This document shows, one piece after another, positions 8,745 through 16,696 of a stretch of DNA of 55,892 bases; the stretch's first letter is position 1; every line of letters begins with the position of its first letter. A model generated the notes under the pieces. The model worked only from the letters and a program-made list of their open reading frames with translations, had not been told where the DNA came from and did no database searches. The stretch covers positions 1 to 55,892 of the forward strand of contig JAQBRS010000002.1 in the NCBI GenBank assembly GCA_028286395.1. The letters are read 5' to 3'. The translations under genes and the position numbers were made by a program. The stretch comes from Candidatus Saccharimonadota bacterium. Its GTDB lineage: Bacteria; Patescibacteriota; Saccharimonadia; Saccharimonadales; Saccharimonadaceae.

Positions 8745-9176
8745 ATGTTTCAATTAGATGACCAATTTTTGAATGATGTAGGCCTCGGAAATCTGCCGGA
8801 AGAGCAGAAGAAGCCATTTTTGCAACACACTTATGACCAGCTCGAGTACAAGGTGGGGATTCGCCTCAGCGAAGGTATGAGCGACGCGCAACTTGAGGAA
8901 TTCGAGTCTATTATTGACCGTAAAGAAGACGTCATTACGGCGTGGCTTGGGTCTCACGCTCCAAACTACCAAAACGAAGAAGTATTCAGCCGTTTAATGC
9001 AGGCCAGCAATCTTCCTGCAAATGATCCAGGCCTTCGCGCAGAATATGCAGCCACAAAATGGCTCGAAGTGAACCGCCCAGATTACCGCGACGTGGTTGC
9101 GGCAACACTCGATGAGATCAAGCAAGAGATTATCGCTAGCAAAGACGCGATTCTCGGTTCAATCGCGGCAGGATAG
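8745..9176 (+). CDS. Small acidic helical protein (DUF5663-like), copy 2
   Basis: A 143-residue paralog of the 8284 product: same length class, same 'SxxQLEEFESII ... VITAWLGSHAPNY' core and same C-terminal helix. Unlike copy 1 it has its own promoter (8716) after a terminator, so the two are expressed separately. The stop codon lies only four bases from the convergent fmt stop, with no terminator between them. Function unknown; the fold seems all-alpha and soluble. Confidence 0.62.
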   Translation: MFQLDDQFLNDVGLGNLPEEQKKPFLQHTYDQLEYKVGIRLSEGMSDAQLEEFESIIDRKEDVITAWLGSHAPNYQNEEVFSRLMQASNLPANDPGLRAEYAATKWLEVNRPDYRDVVAATLDEIKQEIIASKDAILGSIAAG

Positions 9177-9180
9177 GACG

Positions 9181-10065
9181 TTAAGCTTTGTAGCCGTTCA
9201 GGAACGCACTTCCTGACATCGAACGACCGCTTGGTCCAATAAGTTCATCAATAGATAAGAATTGTCCGCCTTTGAAAGCAATATCGAGGGCGGATGTTTG
9301 TTCTGAAGAAACGTGTGCTTTGGTGATAATCACAGGCTGATCCAATAGGGTCAGTTTTGTTTTTGGGAACGCAAGGTACGCGCGGACGCGACGTTCGGCC
9401 TCAACAGCGGTAATTTCCGCAGGATTAAGGAACGCATCTTCCTTTTTGAGAAGGTAGCAGTAGACCGCGGCGTTTGATTGTGGACTTGGTAGTAGATTAC
9501 CTTCGATGATACTTGGGAGCGTTTCGATAAGCATGTGACCGCCGAGAGCCGACAGCTCTTCGTATAGTTGTGGCGCGGTTTCGGTACCGTCTAATGCGTA
9601 TATTTCTTGGGCATAGACTGGTCCAGCATCCATTTCGGCGCTGAGTTTCATGATTGAAACGCCTGTTTGTGTGTCACCATTCGCAATCGCGGTTTCGATA
9701 GGTGATGGTCCACGGTAAAGAGGCAAAAGAGACGGGTGAATGTTAATAATACCAGGGGTAAAGAGGTCGATAATCGCTTGCGGAATGATTTTTCCGTAAC
9801 TGGAAAGCACGCCAATTACTTCGCTGACGTTATTAATGGCCTTGATATCGTCGATGACGTCGATAAGTTTGGCTGGCTGCCAGACAGGAATGTCGTGTGC
9901 TTCAGCGATTTGCTTCACAAGAGGGGCACTGAGGCGTTGCCCACGGCCTGATTTGCTATCAGGCTTCGTAATGACGGCGCCGATCGTATACTCAGCCCCT
10001 ATGAGGCTCCGTAGCGCGGCAGCGCTAAACGTATCAGTCCCAAAGAATATGACTGTTTTTGACAT
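9181..10065 (-). CDS. fmt: Methionyl-tRNA formyltransferase
   Basis: Formylates Met-tRNA(fMet) with 10-formyl-THF. Family features: N-terminal IFFGTDTFSAAAL, the catalytic-loop region 'SYGKIIPQAIIDLFTPGIINIHPSLLPLYRGPSPIETAI' (Asn-His pair plus SLLP), and 'TGVSIMKLSAEMDAGPVYAQE'. I use the ATG at 10065, giving 295 residues beginning MSKTVIFFGTD; an ATG nine bases upstream is also possible. Longer N-terminal extensions would lie entirely within def. The start overlaps the end of def by about 30 bases, so the two are coupled. It follows def and priA in the common bacterial order. Confidence 0.94.
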   Translation of the reverse strand: MSKTVIFFGTDTFSAAALRSLIGAEYTIGAVITKPDSKSGRGQRLSAPLVKQIAEAHDIPVWQPAKLIDVIDDIKAINNVSEVIGVLSSYGKIIPQAIIDLFTPGIINIHPSLLPLYRGPSPIETAIANGDTQTGVSIMKLSAEMDAGPVYAQEIYALDGTETAPQLYEELSALGGHMLIETLPSIIEGNLLPSPQSNAAVYCYLLKKEDAFLNPAEITAVEAERRVRAYLAFPKTKLTLLDQPVIITKAHVSSEQTSALDIAFKGGQFLSIDELIGPSGRSMSGSAFLNGYKA

Positions 10066-10609
10066 GTTTTGCATAGTCGAGCGGTTGAAGCTCGCCTTTC
10101 TCGTCCAACGTATAGAACGATTCTGTCTGATCTTTAATGTGATCAATAAAAACGATTCCCTGGGTGTGGTCAATTTCGTGCTGAATCACACGAGCAAGGA
10201 ATCCTTCGGCCTTGAAACGTACTTCGTTGCCTTCGATATCGATCGCTTTGACGCGGATCTTGGTGTGGCGGGGGACTTTTCCATAAACGTCACGGACGCT
10301 GAGGCACCCTTCATAGTCGGCAACGATATCGCCTTCGTATTTCACGATTTCAGGGTTGATCAGAGCAGTGAATCCTTTTTCTGCCTTGTCATCAAAGTCG
10401 CTACGGACGATAACGACACGGTACATACGATCAAGTTGGACAGCGGCGAGCGCTGCGCTGATTTCGTGAGGACGAGAATTCTCCCAATCAACGGCGGCGG
10501 CAGTCATGCCTTCAACTAATGCGATAATATCGTCATTAATTTCTTTCACACGTGTCGATTTTTCACGAAGATGTGGATTTGGCAGTGTGATGATGTCGTC
10601 TTTGCTCAT
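10034..10609 (-). CDS. def: Peptide deformylase
   Basis: Removes the formyl group from nascent proteins. Motif 2 (EGCLS) and motif 3 (HEIDH, with both metal-binding His) are intact. Motif 1, usually GxGLAAxQ, reads SAALAAVQ here, so both glycines are lost while the Gln is kept. I chose the ATG at 10609 (191 residues), because a TATAAT (10622-10617) sits so close that the transcript would begin at about this codon; two earlier in-frame ATGs would lie at or before the start site. It is co-transcribed with fmt. Sequence and context support deformylase strongly, although the motif 1 change is unusual. Confidence 0.92.
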   Translation of the reverse strand: MSKDDIITLPNPHLREKSTRVKEINDDIIALVEGMTAAAVDWENSRPHEISAALAAVQLDRMYRVVIVRSDFDDKAEKGFTALINPEIVKYEGDIVADYEGCLSVRDVYGKVPRHTKIRVKAIDIEGNEVRFKAEGFLARVIQHEIDHTQGIVFIDHIKDQTESFYTLDEKGELQPLDYAKHVKNSHILWD

Positions 10610-10616
10610 TCCCGCC

Positions 10617-10645
10617 ATTATACATGACAAATGGGGTCAAAACAA
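10617..10645 (-). promoter_or_regulatory. Promoter of def-fmt
   Basis: TATAAT on the minus strand (10622-10617) with TTGTTT 17 bases upstream (10645-10640). The expected start site coincides with the def ATG at 10609, implying a leaderless mRNA. It lies in the gap behind priA. Confidence 0.7.
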
Positions 10646-10666
10646 CAGGGGTCGCTCAGGAGTATT

Positions 10667-12607
10667 TTAGAGGAGGCTCTGTGGATCAAGCTCACTTTGC
10701 CAGTGAGTGGTTGGCACGTACCTCAGGGCATCGATCAGGTATTCACGTTTTGGGCTCTTCAAGACTAGTTGCCAACGATAGGTATCGTGCTGTCGTTCGT
10801 AGAAGGATGGCGTTGGTCCAAGCAGGCGAACATCAGGATTGAGCACTTTTTTTAATTCTGTCGCCAGGGTCTTGGCAGAACGAATGGCGGCTTGTTCTGT
10901 TTTGTACACGGTCGTTAGTTTCAGAAGATAGGTGTAGGGTGGAAAGTAGCCTTTTTTGCGTGTTTCGAGTGCGTAGGTGTAGAACGATTCGTAATCTTGT
11001 TTTAACCCGAAGGCAATCGCAGGATTTGTTGGCTGATAGGTTTGGACGACGACTTCACTGGCATGTTCATCGCGACCGACGCGACCAATAACCTGGGCAA
11101 GCAATTGAAAGGCACGCTCGCTCGCGGCAAAGTCCGGTAAGGAAAGCCCACTATCGGCCTGAATAACCCCGACGGTACGCAGATTCGGAAGGTCGAGGCC
11201 CTTTGCGACGACTTGCGTTCCGATGGCGATATCAATAACACCTTTATATAGATCTTCGTACAGTGAATTCACCGTTTCGTCAGTTTTGTTATCTGAATCG
11301 AAGCGAGCGACGTTGGCTCCCGGAAATAACTTGTGCAGTTCGGTCTCGATGAGTTTTGTGCCAATGCCTTTGTGAATAATGTCCGCTGAATGACAGACGG
11401 GACAGCTGGTGGGGACTTTTTCGTGGTGACCACAAATGTGACACGATAAATCATAGGTATCGGCGTGCAGGACAAGCGGGACGAAACAATTCGGACACAT
11501 CGCCGCCCAGCCACAGTTTTCACAGAGTGTGGTTGACGCACTGCCACGGCGATTATGGAAGATGAGGGTTTGTTTGCCTCGCTCGAGGTTTTTTTCGATA
11601 CTCTCAATCAGTTGGTTTGAGATAAAGCGGTGTCTGGTGAACGATTCGCGTTTGGTCATGTCGACGACTTTGACATCCGAGGCTTGGGCGCCGGAACGGG
11701 CAGACTTATCAAGACGAATAATGGGTCGATGAGCTGCTTCTGCGAGGTAGCGATCGGTAATCGAGGGCGTAGCGCTACCGAGGATGACTTTTGCTTCAGC
11801 ATATTTTCCGAGAACACTGGCGGCCCGAATGGCTGAATAGCGCGGAGCTTGCTCTTGTTTATAGCTTGGTTCGTGCGCCTCATCAATAATGATTGCACCG
11901 AGTTTCGGCACAGGCATAAAGAGGGCAGAGCGTGGCCCGATGACAACCCGCGGTGTTTCGGATTCAAGAATCTGTTTCCAGGCCATGTGACGCCCGGCTT
12001 CGGTCATGTGCGAGTGGGTGACGATAACATCAGGGAAGTCGTGCAGGAATTCGCTGATAATTTGGCTCGTAAGACTGATTTCAGGCACCAATACGATGAC
12101 CGATTTACCGCTCGCGACCGTTCGACGGGCAACCTCTTTATAGACTTCGGTTTTGCCTGACCCGGTGACACCTTGCAAGATGATTGTGCCTTCTTGGTTC
12201 TGCATTATCTCTGTTATCGCCTGCTCTTGGTCGGGATTGAACACAATAGTTGTTCGGTTTCGTTTTGAGGTATGTTCCTGAATCGAGCGGTCTCGGCGTG
12301 TCTTATCAAGGCCTCGAGGAAGGACGGTTTGCAGGACAGTCGCGAGGGGAGTGGTGTAGTACTCGGCCAGCCATAACGCCAGCTTTATAAGTGATTCAGG
12401 GAGCGGTGTCGACTCGATGACTGATGAAATGGGCTTGGTTTTATACGTCGGTTCTGTCACTTGCGCCATGACCAACCCGATTAATACTTTCTTACCTACT
12501 TCGATCGTCACAATTTGTCCTGGCTGGAGGGGTGTTTCCGAGGCATACGTAAACGTCGAGCTGCCAGCTCTAATAATCCGTAGTGGTGCCACCTCGTAGT
12601 ACTGCAT
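10667..12607 (-). CDS. priA: Primosomal protein N' (replication restart helicase)
   Basis: PriA reloads the replisome at stalled forks. The 646-residue protein has Walker A 'GVTGSGKTEVY', a DEAH box, helicase motifs through 'GTQVVAKGLDLPNL' and 'QVIGRVGRDEHASEV', and an eight-cysteine zinc module (CENCGWAAMCPNC ... CHICGHHEKVPTSCPVC). The start is the ATG at 12607 (MQYYEVAPLRII): a -10 TATACT (12619-12614) ends six bases upstream, so the longer reading frame to 12715 is excluded. priA-def-fmt is the conserved order, but def has its own promoter. Confidence 0.95.
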   Translation of the reverse strand: MQYYEVAPLRIIRAGSSTFTYASETPLQPGQIVTIEVGKKVLIGLVMAQVTEPTYKTKPISSVIESTPLPESLIKLALWLAEYYTTPLATVLQTVLPRGLDKTRRDRSIQEHTSKRNRTTIVFNPDQEQAITEIMQNQEGTIILQGVTGSGKTEVYKEVARRTVASGKSVIVLVPEISLTSQIISEFLHDFPDVIVTHSHMTEAGRHMAWKQILESETPRVVIGPRSALFMPVPKLGAIIIDEAHEPSYKQEQAPRYSAIRAASVLGKYAEAKVILGSATPSITDRYLAEAAHRPIIRLDKSARSGAQASDVKVVDMTKRESFTRHRFISNQLIESIEKNLERGKQTLIFHNRRGSASTTLCENCGWAAMCPNCFVPLVLHADTYDLSCHICGHHEKVPTSCPVCHSADIIHKGIGTKLIETELHKLFPGANVARFDSDNKTDETVNSLYEDLYKGVIDIAIGTQVVAKGLDLPNLRTVGVIQADSGLSLPDFAASERAFQLLAQVIGRVGRDEHASEVVVQTYQPTNPAIAFGLKQDYESFYTYALETRKKGYFPPYTYLLKLTTVYKTEQAAIRSAKTLATELKKVLNPDVRLLGPTPSFYERQHDTYRWQLVLKSPKREYLIDALRYVPTTHWQSELDPQSLL

Positions 12608-12613
12608 ATAAAT

Positions 12614-12661
12614 AGTATAGCGCTTTTTCAAGTGAGCGACGGCCTGGCTGCATGCTAGAAT
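12614..12661. promoter_or_regulatory. Divergent leaderless promoters
   Basis: Minus strand TATACT (12619-12614) serves priA. Plus strand TGC-TAGAAT (12653-12661) serves the phosphoribosyltransferase-like gene. Each -10 ends six bases before the start codon. Confidence 0.72.
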
Positions 12662-12667
12662 AAACAT

Positions 12668-13324
12668 ATGTATTTTGAGAGTCGTGAAGAAGCGGGGCAA
12701 AAACTTGCCGCGCAAATGTTTGAACGCTATCGCTACGAGAACTGTGCGGTCGTTGCTTTAAGTGACGGTGGTGTCATCGTCGGCGAACAGATCGCGGCTG
12801 CACTCCACAGTATTTTGACGATGCTTCTCGTGGAAAGTATCGATATTCCAGGGGAAAGCGCTAGCTTTGGTGCCATATCTCAGGATGGATCGTTTAGTTA
12901 TGACAGCTCATTCTCGGAAGGTGAAATGGCCGAATATACCAGTGAATACCACGGATACCTCGATGAGCAAAAGCGTGAGGCCTTTCAAAAGATCAACCGA
13001 CTGCTTGGTGACGGGGGACTGATCGATCACGAGATGCTTCGCGATCACGTTGTCATCCTGGTAGCGGATGGATTTAATAGCGGTGCGGCACTCGATGCAG
13101 CCATCGATTTCTTGAAACCAATCCGTATTTCTCGACTAGTAATCGCTGCCCCTGTGGCATCAGTGCAGGCGGTCGACAAACTCCATATGCTCGCTGATGA
13201 GCTTCACATTCTGGACGTGAAAGATAATTATCTGGACACGAATCATTATTACAATCAAAATACGATCCCGTCTCACGAGGAAACAGTCGCCAAAATTAAT
13301 AAAATAGTCCTTAATTGGCGTTGA
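12668..13324 (+). CDS. Phosphoribosyltransferase-fold protein
   Basis: The 218-residue protein resembles the PRTase fold: 'YFESREEAGQKLAAQMFERY' at the N-terminus, a 'VVALSDGGVIVGEQIAAAL' segment, and 'HVVILVADGFNSGAALDAAIDFLK' where PRTases bind PRPP. The binding loop is not the standard acidic-acidic-Gly-Thr-Thr type (ADGFNSGAA), so catalysis and substrate are uncertain. It resembles the stand-alone predicted phosphoribosyltransferases of other bacteria. A TGC-TAGAAT box six bases before the ATG implies a leaderless transcript. Its stop codon is inside the promoter/operator of the next gene. Confidence 0.7.
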   Translation: MYFESREEAGQKLAAQMFERYRYENCAVVALSDGGVIVGEQIAAALHSILTMLLVESIDIPGESASFGAISQDGSFSYDSSFSEGEMAEYTSEYHGYLDEQKREAFQKINRLLGDGGLIDHEMLRDHVVILVADGFNSGAALDAAIDFLKPIRISRLVIAAPVASVQAVDKLHMLADELHILDVKDNYLDTNHYYNQNTIPSHEETVAKINKIVLNWR

Positions 13325-13350
13325 CCATAGACGGTCAAAAAGTGTAGAAT
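13321..13350 (+). promoter_or_regulatory. Promoter with palindromic operator-like -35 region
   Basis: TTGACC (13321-13326) and TAGAAT (13345-13350) with an 18-base spacer. The -35 hexamer is the left arm of an inverted repeat TTGACC-N6-GGTCAA (13321-13338). A repressor bound there would cover the -35; the winged-helix protein encoded just downstream is the obvious candidate. Confidence 0.6.
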
Positions 13351-13406
13351 AAAAATCAACGATATAGAAATATTTGTGTTGAGAGGTTAGTTAATTAAGG
13401 GGAGAC

Positions 13407-13709
13407 ATGTTAGACGTATTTATTACATCTCGGGTGCGACGCAAAATTGTGGTGGTCTATGCCAAGTATCCCGATTTTCGTACTCATGTGCGTGGGCTCG
13501 CAAAATTGATTAAAGAAGACCCAGGAAATATTCAACGCGAACTGAAGCGTCTCGAAAAAGTCGGCTTCCTCACTAGTGAGAAGCAAGGCAACACCAAAAT
13601 CTACGCGACTAACAAGCAGTTCCCGATCTTTAAGGAACTCCAGAGCATTGTTATTAAGTCACAACAGCAGGCGACTCGCCCAAAGCGAACGACACCTAGC
13701 CAGAACTAA
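13407..13709 (+). CDS. Winged helix-turn-helix transcriptional regulator
   Basis: A 100-residue protein with an N-terminal winged-helix domain: 'SRVRRKIVVVYAKYP' then 'HVRGLAKLIKEDPGNIQRELKRLEKVGFLTSEKQGNTKIYATN', the latter covering the recognition helix and the wing. The C-terminus is a short basic tail. It belongs with ArsR/MarR-like small regulators that sense through dimerisation, but no ligand site can be read. A Shine-Dalgarno (aagggga) precedes the ATG. It lies ten bases before recJ and so probably shares its mRNA. The palindrome at 13321 suggests autoregulation. Confidence 0.75.
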   Translation: MLDVFITSRVRRKIVVVYAKYPDFRTHVRGLAKLIKEDPGNIQRELKRLEKVGFLTSEKQGNTKIYATNKQFPIFKELQSIVIKSQQQATRPKRTTPSQN

Positions 13710-13719
13710 CGGCTCTCGT

Positions 13720-15405
13720 ATGTCACTCATCGAAGACATCTTAATGAACCGAGGAATAACGCCCGACAAACGGGCTGTTTTTTTGTCGCCAGCGTATGAA
13801 CAAAAGCACGACCCGTTCCTACTACCGGATATGCAAGCTGCGGTTGATCGACTCGTAATCGCGCATGACAAGCAACAGAAGATCACGATTTACGGCGACT
13901 ACGATATCGATGGATTAACGGCGACGACGGTATTGATTGATGCGCTGGCGAGCTTTGGCTTCAAGAACGTATCAGCGTTTATTCCGAACCGTTTCGTTGA
14001 AGGCTATGGATTAACGGTTGATGCCGTTGAGAAGATTGTCGCCACTGGTGCCGAACTTATTCTGACCGTCGACTGCGGAAGTTTGAGCCACAAAGAAATT
14101 GAACGAGCGAATGAACTTGGTGTTGACGTGATCGTGACCGATCACCACAACGTTGCCGATACGCCACCGCCAGCGATTGCAACGATTAATCCGAAACGAC
14201 TTTTGCACGACTATCCCGATAGTTACGAGGGCTTTGTTTTAAAAGCCGACGCCGACAAAACACTCTATCCATTTCTTGATATTCCAGGGGTAGGTGTGGC
14301 ATTTAAGTTAGTTCAAGCGTTGCAGACTGTTCTTGAGGGGCTTCCAGTGGGCCAAGAGAAATGGCTCCTCGACCTTGTTGCACTTGGCACGGTCTGTGAT
14401 GTCGTGACGTTGATCGATGAAAATCGCATGCATGTCTTTTGGGGGCTGAAGGTCCTGGCACAAACGCGCCGTCCAGGCTTGAAAGCGCTTATGGCGGTCG
14501 CTGGCATCCGACCTGAGGCTTTGAACGCTCGTAGCCTTGGCTTCGGTCTGGGGCCACGTATGAACGCCTCAGGACGTATGGAGACGGCACAACATTCGCT
14601 CGATTTGCTGACTGCGACTGATGGACTGAAAGCTTTGGAAATTGCCAATCAACTGGATGCGATGAATAAAGCGCGCCGCGCTGAACAGGATGAAATTTTA
14701 AAAGCAGCGATTATTCAGGCGGAGGAATTTGCTTCGATGCCCGTACTGGTGGTCAGCGCGCCAGGCTGGAATCATGGCATTGTGGGTATTGTCGCGGCGA
14801 AACTTCTCGAAAAATACAAGAAACCGACCTATGTGTTGGAAGAAATGGGGGAAGAATCAAAAGGGTCCGCCAGAAGCTATGGTGATTTTAGCGCGGCCGA
14901 TGCGATTCGTACTTCCGATGACATTATTACGAAGGGCGGGGGACACAAACTTGCGGCTGGTGTAACATTGCCAACCAAAAATATTCCAGCGTTTCGAAAA
15001 CGTGTGAATGATTTTTATAAGAAACAAAAACTGATTAATCAGCCGTTATTATTGCTGCCAAAAGCCGATAGTGACGCCAAACTACACGATCTTGACGAAG
15101 CGCTCGTCGATGCCCTTAAGCAGCTTGAACCATTCGGCAGTGGTAACCCGCAGCCGATCCTTAAGTCAGCGGATGTATTGGTCGTGAATCAACGCAAAAT
15201 GGGCGCCGACAATCAGCACGTTAAGTTGACGCTTGAGATGGAAAAACGAAAAGTTGACATGATCGCGTTTAACGCGCCAGATCATTTCTTCGTTGAACCA
15301 GGTGAGACGGTGACCGTGTGGTATACCATTGATGTCAATGAGTGGAACGGTCGACGGAATGTCGAAGGACAATTGCTTCATCTTGAACAATCAGTGGTTG
15401 ACTAG
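13720..15405 (+). CDS. recJ: Single-stranded-DNA-specific exonuclease RecJ
   Basis: RecJ is a 5'-3' ssDNA exonuclease of the DHH family used in recombination and repair. DHH motifs are visible: GDYDIDG (59-65), the 'ILTVDCGS' motif, 'VIVTDHHN', and the 'LGFGLGPRMNASGRM' segment. The DHHA1 motif 'KGGGHKLAAG' and the C-terminal OB-type region with 'PFGSGNPQP' follow. The start is the ATG at 13720 (561 residues); the longer reading frame overlaps the regulator gene in another frame. It is probably co-transcribed with the regulator upstream. Confidence 0.95.
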   Translation: MSLIEDILMNRGITPDKRAVFLSPAYEQKHDPFLLPDMQAAVDRLVIAHDKQQKITIYGDYDIDGLTATTVLIDALASFGFKNVSAFIPNRFVEGYGLTVDAVEKIVATGAELILTVDCGSLSHKEIERANELGVDVIVTDHHNVADTPPPAIATINPKRLLHDYPDSYEGFVLKADADKTLYPFLDIPGVGVAFKLVQALQTVLEGLPVGQEKWLLDLVALGTVCDVVTLIDENRMHVFWGLKVLAQTRRPGLKALMAVAGIRPEALNARSLGFGLGPRMNASGRMETAQHSLDLLTATDGLKALEIANQLDAMNKARRAEQDEILKAAIIQAEEFASMPVLVVSAPGWNHGIVGIVAAKLLEKYKKPTYVLEEMGEESKGSARSYGDFSAADAIRTSDDIITKGGGHKLAAGVTLPTKNIPAFRKRVNDFYKKQKLINQPLLLLPKADSDAKLHDLDEALVDALKQLEPFGSGNPQPILKSADVLVVNQRKMGADNQHVKLTLEMEKRKVDMIAFNAPDHFFVEPGETVTVWYTIDVNEWNGRRNVEGQLLHLEQSVVD

Positions 15406-15407
15406 TA

Positions 15408-15436
15408 TTGCTTCATCGCCTGACATCTGTTACAAT
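15408..15436 (+). promoter_or_regulatory. Promoter of rpsU-yqeY
   Basis: TTGCTT (15408-15413), 17-base spacer, TACAAT (15431-15436) with an upstream TGT. The -10 ends nine bases before the rpsU ATG. Confidence 0.75.
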
Positions 15437-15445
15437 ACATCGCAT

Positions 15446-15661
15446 ATGGTACAAGTAACACGTAAAGACGAACGAGAAGCAAACGAGAATATTATTCGTC
15501 GTTTCAACCGAAAGGTTTTGCAAAGTGGTGTCCTCGCAGAAGCGAAAGCTTCAATGCGTTTCGCGAAACCAATTAGCAAGCCTGAACGCCGTGCGAAAGC
15601 GATTATTCGCAAAGAGCGCAAAGCCGACAAGCTAAACAAAGCCCGCCTGGGTCTAAAGTAG
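15446..15661 (+). CDS. rpsU: 30S ribosomal protein S21 (bS21)
   Basis: A 71-residue, very basic protein with the bS21 pattern: 'ENIIRRFNRKVLQSGVLAEAKASMRFAKPISKPERRAKAIIRKERK', matching the typical '..ALRRFKR..Q.AGIL.E.K.R..Y.KPS..RKRK..'. It binds near the 3' end of 16S rRNA and affects recognition of mRNAs. The start is placed at 15446 because a -10 box lies nine bases upstream. A YqeY gene follows eight bases later, a pairing found in many bacteria. Confidence 0.9.
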   Translation: MVQVTRKDEREANENIIRRFNRKVLQSGVLAEAKASMRFAKPISKPERRAKAIIRKERKADKLNKARLGLK

Positions 15662-15668
15662 TTTCGTC

Positions 15669-16127
15669 TTGTCTTTAAAGGCACAATTCGATCAAGATAT
15701 AAAAGCCGCTCTTTTGAGCGGTGATCGTTTTTCTGCGAGCGTGCTTCGTGACTTCAAGGCCGCTGTGCTTAACGAAGAAGTTGCGCAAAAAAAGCGTGCT
15801 GAAGGATTATCTGATGAAGAAATCGAAAAAGTTCTTATTCGTGAAGTAAAAAAACGTGCTGAAAGTGCTGCGATTTACGACGGTGCAGAGCGCCCAGAAC
15901 TTGCACAGCAAGAACGTGCTGAGTCAAAAGTCCTTGAAGCCTATCTTCCTGAACAAACCTCAGAAGCAGATATTAAAGTAGCTGTTGACGAGGCGATTGT
16001 CGCGACTGGCGCAACGAGCCCAGCTCAAATGGGCCAGGTGATCGGTGCAGTCAAAAGCCAGCTCGGCAACAGTGCTGACGGTGGAACAATTGCTCGTCTT
16101 GTTAAAGAAGCATTGGCTAATCTTTAG
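15669..16127 (+). CDS. YqeY/GatB-tail domain protein
   Basis: A 152-residue protein matching YqeY throughout: 'LKAQFDQDIKAALLSGDRFSASVLRDFKAAVLNEEV', 'IEKVLIREVKKRAESAAIYDGAERPELAQQERAESKVLEAYLPEQ' and 'GQVIGAVKS'. The fold is like the tail of GatB, so a tRNA-related role has been proposed; the actual function is unknown. It starts with TTG at 15669, since the first in-frame ATG comes far too late. It is the second gene of the rpsU operon. Confidence 0.88.
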   Translation: MSLKAQFDQDIKAALLSGDRFSASVLRDFKAAVLNEEVAQKKRAEGLSDEEIEKVLIREVKKRAESAAIYDGAERPELAQQERAESKVLEAYLPEQTSEADIKVAVDEAIVATGATSPAQMGQVIGAVKSQLGNSADGGTIARLVKEALANL

Positions 16128-16147
16128 CCACCCTATACTATAGAGAT

Positions 16148-16696
16148 ATGATTGTATTTTTCGGACCTGCAGGAGCAGGAAAAAGCGTCCAAGGACAACT
16201 ACTCGCAGCGCGGTTAAACTGGCGCTGGTTAAGTATTGGGCAAATCTTGCGTGATACGAAAGACCCTGAGATTCACGCCGCAATGCGTGAGGGTGTTCTG
16301 ATTGATGTCAGCATCTCAGAGCGTGTCATGGGCGAAGCGCTCGAGAGCGCCAAAGACATTAGTGAATTGATTCTCGACGGCTTTCCGCGCGAACTGCATC
16401 AGGCAGAGTGGCTTATCACTCATCAAGGTGATTACGATCGTCATGTTGACCTTGCGGTTGTGTTGGAAGTCCCGCGCGAAGAACTACTAAAGCGTTTGGC
16501 GATTCGTGGACGTGCTGATGATACTCCTGAAGCGATCGATGAGCGCCTAAGTATTTATCGCCAAGAAATCTATCCGATTCTTAACTATCTTAGTGAACAA
16601 AATGTACCAGTTGCACATGTTGATGGCAACGCCACTGTCGGACAAGTGCATGATCGAATTGTCGCCGAACTAACTCATCGAGGACTTGCTGAATAA
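16148..16696 (+). CDS. adk: Adenylate kinase
   Basis: Interconverts AMP, ADP and ATP. P-loop GPAGAGKS is at residues 6-13. The AMP-site motif 'LILDGFPRELHQAEWL' and the LID-flanking Arg region 'LAIRGRADDTPEAIDERLSIY' are present. With 182 residues it is the short type without a zinc-containing LID. A -10 TATACT (16134-16139) ends eight bases before the ATG, suggesting a leaderless transcript. The stop overlaps the map start by one base (TAATG), so they are coupled, as in many bacteria. Confidence 0.93.
   Translation: MIVFFGPAGAGKSVQGQLLAARLNWRWLSIGQILRDTKDPEIHAAMREGVLIDVSISERVMGEALESAKDISELILDGFPRELHQAEWLITHQGDYDRHVDLAVVLEVPREELLKRLAIRGRADDTPEAIDERLSIYRQEIYPILNYLSEQNVPVAHVDGNATVGQVHDRIVAELTHRGLAE

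Noticed and set aside
9836-10519. 227-codon plus-strand ORF antisense to fmt and def
   Set aside because: It is antisense to two clear conserved genes, and shows no recognisable protein family.
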